Part shown: positions 19,739 through 28,800 of the stretch, one piece after another
Layout: each line of letters starts with the position of its first letter
How positions within the stretch are numbered: position 1 is the stretch's first letter
DNA from: Zongyangia hominis
Lineage (GTDB): Bacteria > Bacillota > Clostridia > Oscillospirales > Ruminococcaceae
Length of the DNA stretch: 64,000 bases
Reading direction: 5' to 3'
Assembly: GCF_014385095.1 (NCBI RefSeq)
Contig: NZ_JACRTC010000004.1
Coordinates: 124,001 to 188,000, forward strand
Made by a program: the position numbers and the translations under genes
The notes under the pieces: model-generated
Database searches by the model: none
Told to the model about the DNA's origin: nothing
What the model saw: only the letters and a program-made list of their open reading frames with translations

Positions 19739-20224
19739 ATGGATAAGTACCTTTCGGCATACGATTCGGCATTAATGTTTTCTAATGCTTTTCATTTTTT
19801 ACTTCATAAACATATGTCAGCGCGGATAACCGGAAACTATGAAGAATTTGCATTAGTGGTTCCAGCAATAGTAAATGGGGCATTTGCATGTGAACTATTT
19901 CTTAAGTCTTTATTGATAGATCCTCCCCGTGGGCATAAGCTTTATCATGATTTATTTTGTAAATTAGATCCTTCTATTGCATATGAAATAGAAACGATAG
20001 TCATTGAGTGTTTTAAATTGAAAAAGGAAACAACAATTAATTCTGACCAATTTATTCCTTATTTTAAAACTATAGACAGATCTTTTGAAGAATTTCGTTA
20101 TTTTTACGAGCCTAAAGATAAAAAGGAAATGAAAGCTTATAATATTGATTTTATTGAAGTGCTGGTCTTTTCATTAAGAGCAATCTGCGAGCAAAGATTC
20201 GGTATAAGACCCGTGCAGGAGTAA
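19739..20224 (+). CDS. HEPN-like protein, AT-rich, next to tRNA-Arg
   Basis: A 161-aa all-helical protein, not assigned to a named family with certainty. ACELFLKSLL (50-59) followed by RGHKLYHDLF (64-73) resembles the ELxLKxLL...GHxLxxL pattern of HEPN domains. R64-x5-H70 would fit the HEPN R-x4-6-H ribonuclease motif, although its position is earlier than usual. Base composition is strikingly AT-rich (about one third GC by eye) compared with all neighbours, and it lies directly downstream of a tRNA. Both suggest horizontal acquisition. No partner nucleotidyltransferase is adjacent, so a toxin role is speculative. ATG at 19739 is chosen over GTG at 19736. A terminator follows. Confidence 0.7.
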   Translation: MDKYLSAYDSALMFSNAFHFLLHKHMSARITGNYEEFALVVPAIVNGAFACELFLKSLLIDPPRGHKLYHDLFCKLDPSIAYEIETIVIECFKLKKETTINSDQFIPYFKTIDRSFEEFRYFYEPKDKKEMKAYNIDFIEVLVFSLRAICEQRFGIRPVQE

Positions 20225-20279
20225 CAAATTGGTTGTATCCTTTATACCAACGCTTCCCAGCGGCAAGTTGCCGCACCCA

Positions 20280-20316
20280 AGGCAGGCACCTCGTTTTGCG
20301 AGGTGCCTTTCGTCTT
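20280..20316 (+). terminator. Terminator after the HEPN-like gene
   Basis: Hairpin AGGCACCTCG/CGAGGTGCCT with loop TTTTG, then a T-rich tail. The sequence from here to 20667 is GC-rich, mixed and without a supportable gene. Confidence 0.8.
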
Positions 20317-20667
20317 CGCGCCCGCGTTTGGAGCGGATCACTCTTTTACCGGCGCTTCCCAGGCGTGCCGCCGCTCCCAGGTCGCGTGCCGCGCCCGCGC
20401 GCATGCCGTATCTGTTCGCGCAAATAGACTCGCCCATCCCGCTCCTTTCGAAACTTGCGGCGGCTTTCTTATAATAGACGCCGGTAAAGATTGTCCGCCG
20501 TATCCTTATAAAAAAGGGCCTCCCATCCCAGGCTTTTCTCAAAAAAGCCCTGCCATTTCTTTTGCGGCACGCCCGGTCCGCTTTCGTCCATTGCGCGTCA
20601 CACACGCAAAGCCGCGGTCCGGTAGCCCATCCTTTCCTCTGCGGGGCTTTTTTTGCTTGTCTAGGAT

Positions 20668-20696
20668 TTGACAAAGTCCCCGCCATGCCTTACAAT
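20668..20696 (+). promoter_or_regulatory. Promoter of the O-antigen-ligase-like gene
   Basis: TTGACA (20668-20673), 17-nt spacer, TACAAT (20691-20696); the leader is about 150 nt. Confidence 0.8.
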
Positions 20697-20852
20697 AACC
20701 TTTGCTTTGTACATCCTTTCGAATTTTGAAAGATGTTCTTAACAAAGGGTTCACTTTTTCGTCATGCCTGCTTTCTATCTGTGGATTAAATTAAAAAATG
20801 TATGCACACTATTCTTATATCTTTCCCATGAATTTTGGAGAATGGGGGAATT

Positions 20853-22292
20853 ATGATTTCACTTCAAAAAATGCGGGCAAGGTCCTGGGACCTTCCCTTT
20901 TTCTTCGGTTTCTTTTTGCATCTCACCCTCTTTTTTATGCTGTTGGAGGTGGGGATGCGCCTGCCATTTTCGGTATTTAAGGCGCCCTTTGTCATCACGA
21001 CCGCCCTATTTCTTTTTTTATTGCTGCAAGACGGCTGGACTGCGGCCAAAGAGCGAATGAGGAAGCTGTTCCGGCAGCTGCGGCCCTGCCGGTGGCCGAT
21101 CCTCTTCTTGGGGCTTTATATCCTTTTAGACCTAATCGGCATCCTTTACTCCCCGGCCAAGTCAATTGCGCTGACCAAATATGCGGTCGTCATCCCCATG
21201 GCGGTTTTTGCGGTGTTGCTCGTCTACTACTGCGACAGCCGCGCCAAAATTGACCGCATCCTGCTCAACATCGGTTGCGTCGGCACTTTTTTGGCCCTGT
21301 TTACCCTGTTTAACTACTTTGTGGTGGAAATACTGCCTATCCCGTATTACCGGCGGCTTTCCATGCTCACCGACTATAACCGGTTTGCCAGCGTCATATT
21401 CACCGGCTTTTTGATGCTGCTTATTTTGCTGCTCAATTCCAAGCTCCCCCTGCTGAAAAAATACGCGGCCATCTTCGGGGTGTCCCTCATCGACTACACT
21501 GTCCTCAACTTATGCGGCTCTCGGAGGACCTATGCCACCCTGATTCCGGCCATCTTTATCATCGTTTGCTATCAGCTCATCCGCACCGCCGTCCGGGAGC
21601 GCAGCACCAAAAAAATCTTGCAAAACGCGGTGGCAATGGGGCTCGTTTCCGTGATCGTCTTTTCCTTTAACGCTTCTATATTAAAAGGGTTCGAAGATCT
21701 CTCCGGCGACAAGTACGACGCCTACGTAGCTCAAAACGGGGACGCCATGGAGGAAAACAGTATCGACACCATCATCGACAGCATGGGCGGGGAAGGTATT
21801 TTCTCCAAGCGGTACGCCATCTGGAGCCTGGCTTTGGACGAGGCGGCCTCCTATTCGCCGGTAGAAATGATCGTCGGGAAGGGGACCTCCTATGAGGCCC
21901 ATCTCTATGATATCCGTACCAACGAGCGGCTCAACGAGCTGTATGCCGCCTATCAACCCAAGCCTCAGTACTGGATGACTCCCCACAATTTCCTACTCTC
22001 CGATTTCCTCAGCGGCGGCATCCTCAAATTGGCGGCATCCCTGGCTGTTTGGGTTTCCATCGGCTGGATCCTTTTGCGCATGCTCCGCCATAAGACCAGC
22101 CGCTCCTTGATCTACGGGGCCGCTCTGGGTATCCTTCTTATCAATGCCCTCATTTCCGGGCGATACACCTATATTTACGACAAGTATTTTTGGATATTCT
22201 TTACCCTCATGGCCCTGGAATGGAACCTGGTTACCAGGGAAAAGGGGCTCCTCCCTGGGCCCAGCCGCGGGCCCGACGCACCCGCGGCCTAG
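20853..22292 (+). CDS. O-antigen ligase/polymerase-like polytopic membrane protein
   Basis: A 479-aa protein with about ten hydrophobic segments and one large extracytoplasmic loop (about residues 280-375), the layout of WaaL/Wzy-type enzymes that join or polymerise surface glycans. The GSRRTYATLIP segment resembles the basic loop of the O-antigen-ligase family. No glycosyltransferase neighbours are present, so the acceptor is unknown. ATG at 20853 follows GGGGGAATT; an ATG at 20835 (six codons earlier) has GGAG only 1 nt away. The last seven residues (GPDAPAA) and the stop codon are encoded by the first copy of a 96-bp tandem repeat, so the native C-terminus has probably been replaced or extended. 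Confidence 0.75.
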   Translation: MISLQKMRARSWDLPFFFGFFLHLTLFFMLLEVGMRLPFSVFKAPFVITTALFLFLLLQDGWTAAKERMRKLFRQLRPCRWPILFLGLYILLDLIGILYSPAKSIALTKYAVVIPMAVFAVLLVYYCDSRAKIDRILLNIGCVGTFLALFTLFNYFVVEILPIPYYRRLSMLTDYNRFASVIFTGFLMLLILLLNSKLPLLKKYAAIFGVSLIDYTVLNLCGSRRTYATLIPAIFIIVCYQLIRTAVRERSTKKILQNAVAMGLVSVIVFSFNASILKGFEDLSGDKYDAYVAQNGDAMEENSIDTIIDSMGGEGIFSKRYAIWSLALDEAASYSPVEMIVGKGTSYEAHLYDIRTNERLNELYAAYQPKPQYWMTPHNFLLSDFLSGGILKLAASLAVWVSIGWILLRMLRHKTSRSLIYGAALGILLINALISGRYTYIYDKYFWIFFTLMALEWNLVTREKGLLPGPSRGPDAPAA

Positions 22293-22562
22293 TCTAACAA
22301 AGCCTCGCGCCACAGCGCCTAGGCTTCCTAATGTGTCAAAGCGCGGTTTCCTCCACCGGCAGGTGGGCCCGACGCACCCGCGGCCTAGTCTAACAAAGCC
22401 TCGCGCCACAGCGCCTAGGCTTCCTAATGCGTCAAAGCGCGGTTTCCTCCACCGGCAGGCGGACCCGACGCGCCCGCAGCCTAATCTAACAAAGCCCCGC
22501 GCCACAGCGACCAGGCTTCCTAATGCGTCAAAGCGCGGTTTCCTCCACCGGCAGGTGGGCCC
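22269..22562. repeat. 96-bp tandem repeat, three copies plus a partial fourth
   Basis: Units start at 22269, 22365, 22461 and 22557 with a few substitutions. Each ends in the palindromic module CCACCGGCAGGTGG, the hallmark of the dispersed repeat family. The first unit overlaps the 3' end of the O-antigen-ligase-like gene. No unique spacers exist, so this is not a CRISPR array. Confidence 0.9.
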
Positions 22563-22681
22563 GACGTTTCAGAAATGGAACGCCGGGCTTTTTTATGTCT
22601 GAAGGGCGGCAGACAGCTTTTTTGGACAAGCCGTTTAATATTTTCACAAAACCGTATGGTATTTCCTCTTTTCTAACCAAA

Positions 22682-22709
22682 TTGTTACCAGGCCGCTTTA
22701 TACTATAAA
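22682..22709 (+). promoter_or_regulatory. Probable promoter of the giant MBG-repeat protein
   Basis: TTGTTA (22682-22687), 16 nt, TATAAA (22704-22709). The downstream leader carries overlapping inverted repeats described separately. Confidence 0.5.
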
Positions 22710-22712
22710 CAG

Positions 22713-22797
22713 ACAGTGGCGTTATACCTCCCTTTGTCACTGTATAAGCCAGACGCGCGGGAGGTATCCCACGATTCCACTGTTAGTAGGGGGAATT
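22713..22797 (+). promoter_or_regulatory. Leader with overlapping inverted repeats upstream of the giant surface protein
   Basis: ACAGTG (22713-22718) pairs with CACTGT (22738-22743). ATACCTCCC (22724-22732), inside that loop, pairs instead with GGGAGGTAT (22759-22767). A third stem joins ATTCC and GGAAT near 22774-22795. The first two cannot form together, as in an attenuator or a translational switch. No known riboswitch is recognised. Confidence 0.4.
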
Positions 22798-22852
22798 ACT
22801 GATGGATAAAAAAACCCACCTATTTGATACAAAAGAAAGGAGGTACTGCTTC

Positions 22853-25800
22853 ATGAAAAGATTTTTGGCCGTACTGCTCGCAATGATGATGGTCCTCAGC
22901 GCATTTCCCGTCACCGCCCTGGCCCCCTCGGACGTGACGGTGCCTGCATCCAACACCACCCAGCAGCCTGGCCAATCTGCTCCGGCTGTTACAACCGCTG
23001 TCACCTCGGGGACGAATGTCACTACTCCGGCCCCGGACACCTCGTCGGGTCCACCAGCCGGTAGCGTCAATGGGCAGCGCCCTCAAGATGCGCCGACCAC
23101 AACAACCGCCTCCAACTCCCTGCCGGGGGAAGATACCGTGTATTACAATGTTACCTTCCTCATCGGCGGCGGCGAGACTTACACCGTCACTCAGGTGGCG
23201 GAGGGGAAACTTTGTGTGGAGCCGGCCATCCCACCGATTCCCGCGGATATGACCTCCTTTGCCGGATGGTTCAAAGAGGACAATACCCCCTTTGATTTTG
23301 AGAATACCCCCATTACCGGGGATATCTCCCTCCACGCCGTATTCAAGGACACCTATCTGGTCAAGTTCTTAAACGCGGACGGCAAGGTCATTGATTCCAA
23401 GGAAGTCAAACGCGGCGGCACCGTCGCCGCCACCACCGTGGACGTAGTAGCCCCCGCGGGCCAAGTGTTCGAGAGCTGGTATCTGGACGGCAGCCTTTAC
23501 GACTTCAGCCAGCCGGTTACCTCGAATCTGACCCTCACCCCCCACTTTAGGGACCTCTTCTACGTCTATTTCGATTCCCAGGGCTCTTACGTGCCGCCGC
23601 AGCTAGTGGACGTGGGCGGATTCATTACCCGTCCGGAGGACCCCACCCGCGCCGGCTACCGTTTCAGCCACTGGTCCCTCACGCCCGGCGGAGAGGCTTT
23701 CGACTTCTCCCAGAGCGTCTCTTCGGACACCACCCTCTATGCCGTATGGGAGCAAGAGTGGGTGACTTACACCGTGGTCTACTGGCTGGAGGCGCCCAAC
23801 CTCCCCAATACGGCGGACTTAAATAGCCGGGATAGCTACCGGTACGCGTTCACCGAGACCCGCCGGGCCTATGCCGGCGATACGGTTACCATCACCGCTC
23901 AAAACGCCACCACCGATAACAGCGCGGTGAAATACGCGTCCTTCCATCACAGCCAGAGCGCCGTGATTTCCGGCAACGGCACCACGGTGGTGAACGTCTA
24001 TTTCGCCAGAGATCTCTACACGATCTACTTCGATCTCAATGCTCCGTCGATCAACGTCGGCACCAAATGGCGTCCCAACTACCTCTACTACACCGCCACC
24101 ATGAACTTTGGCGGCCGTACCTACACAAGCGGCGGCGCCAAGTACACCATCACCGCAAAATACCAGCAGGACATCAGCGATCTGTGGCCGGTGCTCTCCT
24201 ATGACGCTTCCGGCAACCCCAGCATGATCGCCACCCTCTCCGGGTACGCCGACCGGTACTTTGTGGGCTGGTCTGCCGGCAATATTACCTGGACCTCCAA
24301 GCGGGTGACCATGACCGAGGATATGATGCCCTCGTCCGGCACCTCCCGCACCATCTATGGCTCTTGGAGCGAGGATACCGTCGTCCTCTACCTCCAATAT
24401 ATGATGGAAAGCCTGGAGGGCAAGGTGCCCGGGGCGGTGGAGTATAACGGAAAATACTATGTTTCTGACCCCACCTACACCCAATACGTGGAGAACGGCT
24501 ACGTCACCCTGTTTAACCAGAAGAACATCGACGGCATGACCGCCGCCGGGACCAAATGGGAGAAGACCAACTGGAGGGGCGATCCCCAAAAAGACGAGGA
24601 CGGCTCCTACCACCAATACCTGTTCTATAACCGGCAGGCGTTCTCCATCGACTTCGACACCCAGGGCGGCAACCGGATTGATTCCATCACCGGGCTCAAA
24701 TTCGGTAGCGACATCTCCTCGAAGAAGCCCGCCGACCCCCAGCGGGAAGGCTTCACCTTCTTGGGCTGGTACACCGACGCGGAATACCGGGAAGCCTTTG
24801 ACTTCGCCGGCGCCACCATGCCCGAGCACAGCCTGAAGCTCTTCGCCAAGTGGGAATCCAACCAGTTTACCGCCACCTTCCTCGAAAAGGCGGACGGCAA
24901 AGAGGTGGGCAGACAGGGTCTGGCCGACGGCGAATACGTCACCGAGCCGGAAACCTATGTCAAGGGCGAATTCTACGAAGGCCTGGGCGTGTTCCTGGGT
25001 TGGTATTGGTATCTGCCCGGCACCACCAGAGCCGTCTCCTACAGCTGGGAGACCCCGGTCCACTCCGATCTGACCATCTTCGGCCAGTGGCGGACCGACG
25101 GCTTCACCCTGACCTATGAGGCGGGCGGCGCCACCGGCCAAGTCCCGGTGGATTCCGACACCTACGCGCTGGGCGTCAAGGCCCGGGTCAAGGGCGCCGA
25201 CGGCCTTTCCAAAGACAACAAAGTCTTTGTGGGCTGGCAGGTGGACGGTCAGGGGACCGTCTACTACCCCGGCAGCCTGATTGAAATGAACGGCGACACC
25301 GTCCTGGTGGCCAAATGGGTGGACCCGGCCAATGTGGCGCGGCTCGTCTATGACGCCAATTACGGTTCTCCCGCCGAGACCCTCACCTGGATGGTGGAGC
25401 GCTACGACACCGTCATCCTGGCGGGCGACATCTTCACCCGGGAAGGGTATGATCTCCTCGGCTGGTCCACGAAAAAGCAGGCCACCGAGCCCGATTATCT
25501 CCCCGGCGATGAGTTTACCATCGTCAATGACACCGAACATCTCTACGCTGTATGGAAACGCCAGACCTTTTCCGTCACCTTTGTAGCAGGGCTGCGGGGC
25601 AGCCTCGAGGGTGAAACCAGCTTTACCGAGATTCCCGGCGGCACCGCCTGGGGAGACGCAGTCACCGTACCGACCCCCATCCCCAATGACGGCTATTACT
25701 TCACCGGCTGGACGCCTTCCTTCCCGGACACCGTCACCGCCAGCCAGACCTATACCGCCAACTTCGCGGCACAGACCCTGGTCACCGTCTTCGGCAACGG

Positions 25801-28800
25801 CGACACCTTCACCTATGACGGCACCCCCAAGACGGTCACCGGCTACACCTACACGGGACTGGGAACGGAGACCCTCACGGGCCTTTCGGCATCCGTCACC
25901 GGCACCATGGCGGGCACCTACCCGGTGAAGGTCATCGGGACCCCCAAGGTCACCGACGCAAACGGCGCCGATATCACCGATCATTTCCGCTTTGTCTATG
26001 TGGACGGCGCCATGCTCATCGAGCAGAGAGCCGTGACCATCACCGCCGACGACGCGGGCAAGACCTACGGCGACCCCGATCCGGCCCTCACCGCCAAGGT
26101 AAGCGGCCTCGTACCGGGCGAATCCATCGCCTACACCGTCTCCCGTGAGCCCGGTGAGGATGTGGGACCCTATGACATCACCGTTTCCTACACCCCCAAC
26201 CAAAACTATAACGTGACGGCCACGGGCGGCACCTTCACCATCAGCAAACGGGACCTGACCGTCACCGGCAATTCCAACACCTTCATCTATGACGGCACGG
26301 ACAAAACCGTGAGCGGGTACACCTACTCCGGTCTTCTGGCAGGCCAGCAGATCGCGGGGCTTTCCGCCTCCCGTACCGAGAAAAACGCGGGCATCTATGA
26401 CGTGAACGTCAAGGGCGCCCCGGTCATCACCGAGGGCGGCAAGAACGTCACCGCAAACTACAACATCACCACGAAGCCCGGCACTCTCATCATCAAGAGG
26501 GCTTCCATCCCGCTGATCATCACCGGACACGGCGGCACCTTCACCTACGACGGCAAGCCCCACACCGTCTCCGGCTACGACGTGGAAGGACTCCTGGAGG
26601 GACACACCCTCTCCGGCGTCTCCGCTTCCGTCACCGGCACCATCGCCGGCACCTACCTGTCACAGATTACCGGCAAACCGGTCATCATGGATGGCGATGT
26701 GGACGTCACCGAAAACTACGACATCCTTCCGAGACCCGCCTCCATGCTCATCAAGCAGCGTGAAGTTACCATCACGGCCGACGACGCGGGCAAGACCTAC
26801 GGCGTCTCCGATCCGGCCCTCACCGCCAAGGTAAGCGGCCTTGTCCCGGGTGAATCCATCTCCTACACCGTCACCCGTACGCCAGGCGAGAATGTGGGAC
26901 CCTATGACATCCTGGTCACGGCCTCCGACACCACCAACTACAAGGTTAAGACGGAGAACGGCACCTTCACCATCACCAAACGGAACCTGACCATCACGGC
27001 CAACTCCAGCACCGGCAACATCTACGACGGCACCGAAAAGACCGTCTCCGGCTATGACGTGGCAGGGCTTGTGGACGGCGACACCCTCTCCGGCGTCTCC
27101 GCCTCCCGCAGTGAAAAGAATGTGGGCACCTACGACGTCACCGTCGAGGGCACCCCGGTCCTCATGAAGGGCTCGGAGAACGTCACCGGCAACTACAACA
27201 TCACTACAAAGCCCGGTACCCTCGTCATCGAGAAAGCCGCCATCCAGCTGACCATTACGGCCAACTCCAGCACCGGCAACACCTACGACGGCACTGAAAA
27301 GACCGCCAGCGGCTACACCTATTCCGGTCTCCTAGAAGGCCACACCCTTTCCGGTGTTTCCGCCTCCCGCACCGAGAAAAACGCGAGCACTTATGAAGTG
27401 AACGTCAAAGGCAAACCGGTCATCATGGACGGCAAAACGGACGTCACCGAAAACTATGTCATCTCCACAAAGCCTGGCTCCCTCGTCATCGAGAAAGCCT
27501 CCGTGACCATCACGGCCGACGACGCGGGCAAGACCTACGGCGACCCCGATCCGGCCCTCACCGCCAAGGTAAGCGGCCTCGTACCGGGCGAATCCATCGC
27601 CTACACCGTCTCCCGTACCCCCGGCGAGAATGTGGGACCCTATGACATCACCGTTTCCTACACGTCCAACAAAAACTACAACGTGACGGCCACGGGCGCC
27701 ACCTTTACCATCAGCCAGAAGAACCTGACCATCACGGCCAAGTCGAGCACCGGCAACATCTACGACGGCACCGAAAAGACCGTTTCCGGCTATGACGTGA
27801 CCGGACTCGTGGACGGCGACACCCTCTCCGGCGTCTCCGCCTCCCGCAGTGAAAAGAATGTGGGCACCTACGATGTCACCGTCGAGGGCAATCCGGTTAT
27901 CATGAAAGGCGCGGAGAACGTCACCGGCAACTACAACATCGCCACCGTTCCCGGTACCCTCATCATCAAACCGGCCTCCCTGACTCTGACCATCACGGCC
28001 AAGTCGAGCACCGAGAACACCTACGACGGCACTGAAAAGACCGTCTCCGGTTACGACGTGGAGGGCCTCTTAGAAGGCCACACCCTTTCCGGTGTTTCCG
28101 CTTCCCGCACCGAGACCGCCGCGGGCACCTATGACGTAAGCGTCGAAGGCACCCCGGTCATCATGGACGGCAAAACGGACGTCAGTGAAAATTACACCAT
28201 CCTGACCGTCCCCGGCTCCCTGATCATCCGCCAGAAAGCGCTCACCATCACCGCCGACGACGCGGGCAAGACCTACGGCGACGCGGACCCGGCAGCCTTC
28301 ACCGCCAAGGTGAGCGGCCTTGTCCCGGGTGAATCCATCGATTACACCGTCACCCGTACGCCAGGCGAGAACGCGGGACTCTATGACATCATCCCGGCGG
28401 TTAAAGAAAACGCCAATTACAGCGTTAATATTGTAAACGGCACCTTCACCATCGCCAAACGGGACCTGACCATCACGGCCAAGTCGAGCACCGGCAACAT
28501 CTACGACGGCACCGAAAAGACCGTTTCCGGCTATGACGTGACCGGACTCGTGGATGGCGACAGCCTCTCCGGCATCTCCGTCTCCCGCAGTGAAAAGAAC
28601 GTGGGCACCTACGACGTCACCGTCGAGGGCACCCCGGTCCTCATGAAGGGCTCGGAGAACGTCACCGGCAACTACAACATCACCACGAAGCCCGGTACCC
28701 TCGTCATCGAGAAGGCTTCCATCGCTCTCACCATCACGGCCAACTCCAGCACCGGCAACATCTACGACGGCACTGAAAAGACCGCCAGCGGCTACACCTA

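Noticed and set aside
20303..20671. 122-codon open frame between the HEPN-like and O-antigen-ligase-like genes
   Set aside because: Low-complexity Arg/Ala/Ser composition, starts inside a terminator hairpin, no ribosome binding site.
19582..20800. Integrated island with duplicated tRNA 3' end
   Set aside because: I looked for a second copy of the tRNA 3' segment downstream of the AT-rich gene and found none, and there is no integrase; only the lone gene remains as a signal.
22269..22562. CRISPR array
   Set aside because: Units are contiguous and almost identical throughout, with no unique spacers; no cas genes nearby. The same holds for the 110-bp array at 55.7-56.2 kb.
23819..26605. Long minus-strand open frame (over 900 codons) across the giant surface gene
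   Set aside because: Antisense shadow of a repetitive, GC-rich coding sequence; the translation is low-complexity Gly/Val/Asp text.
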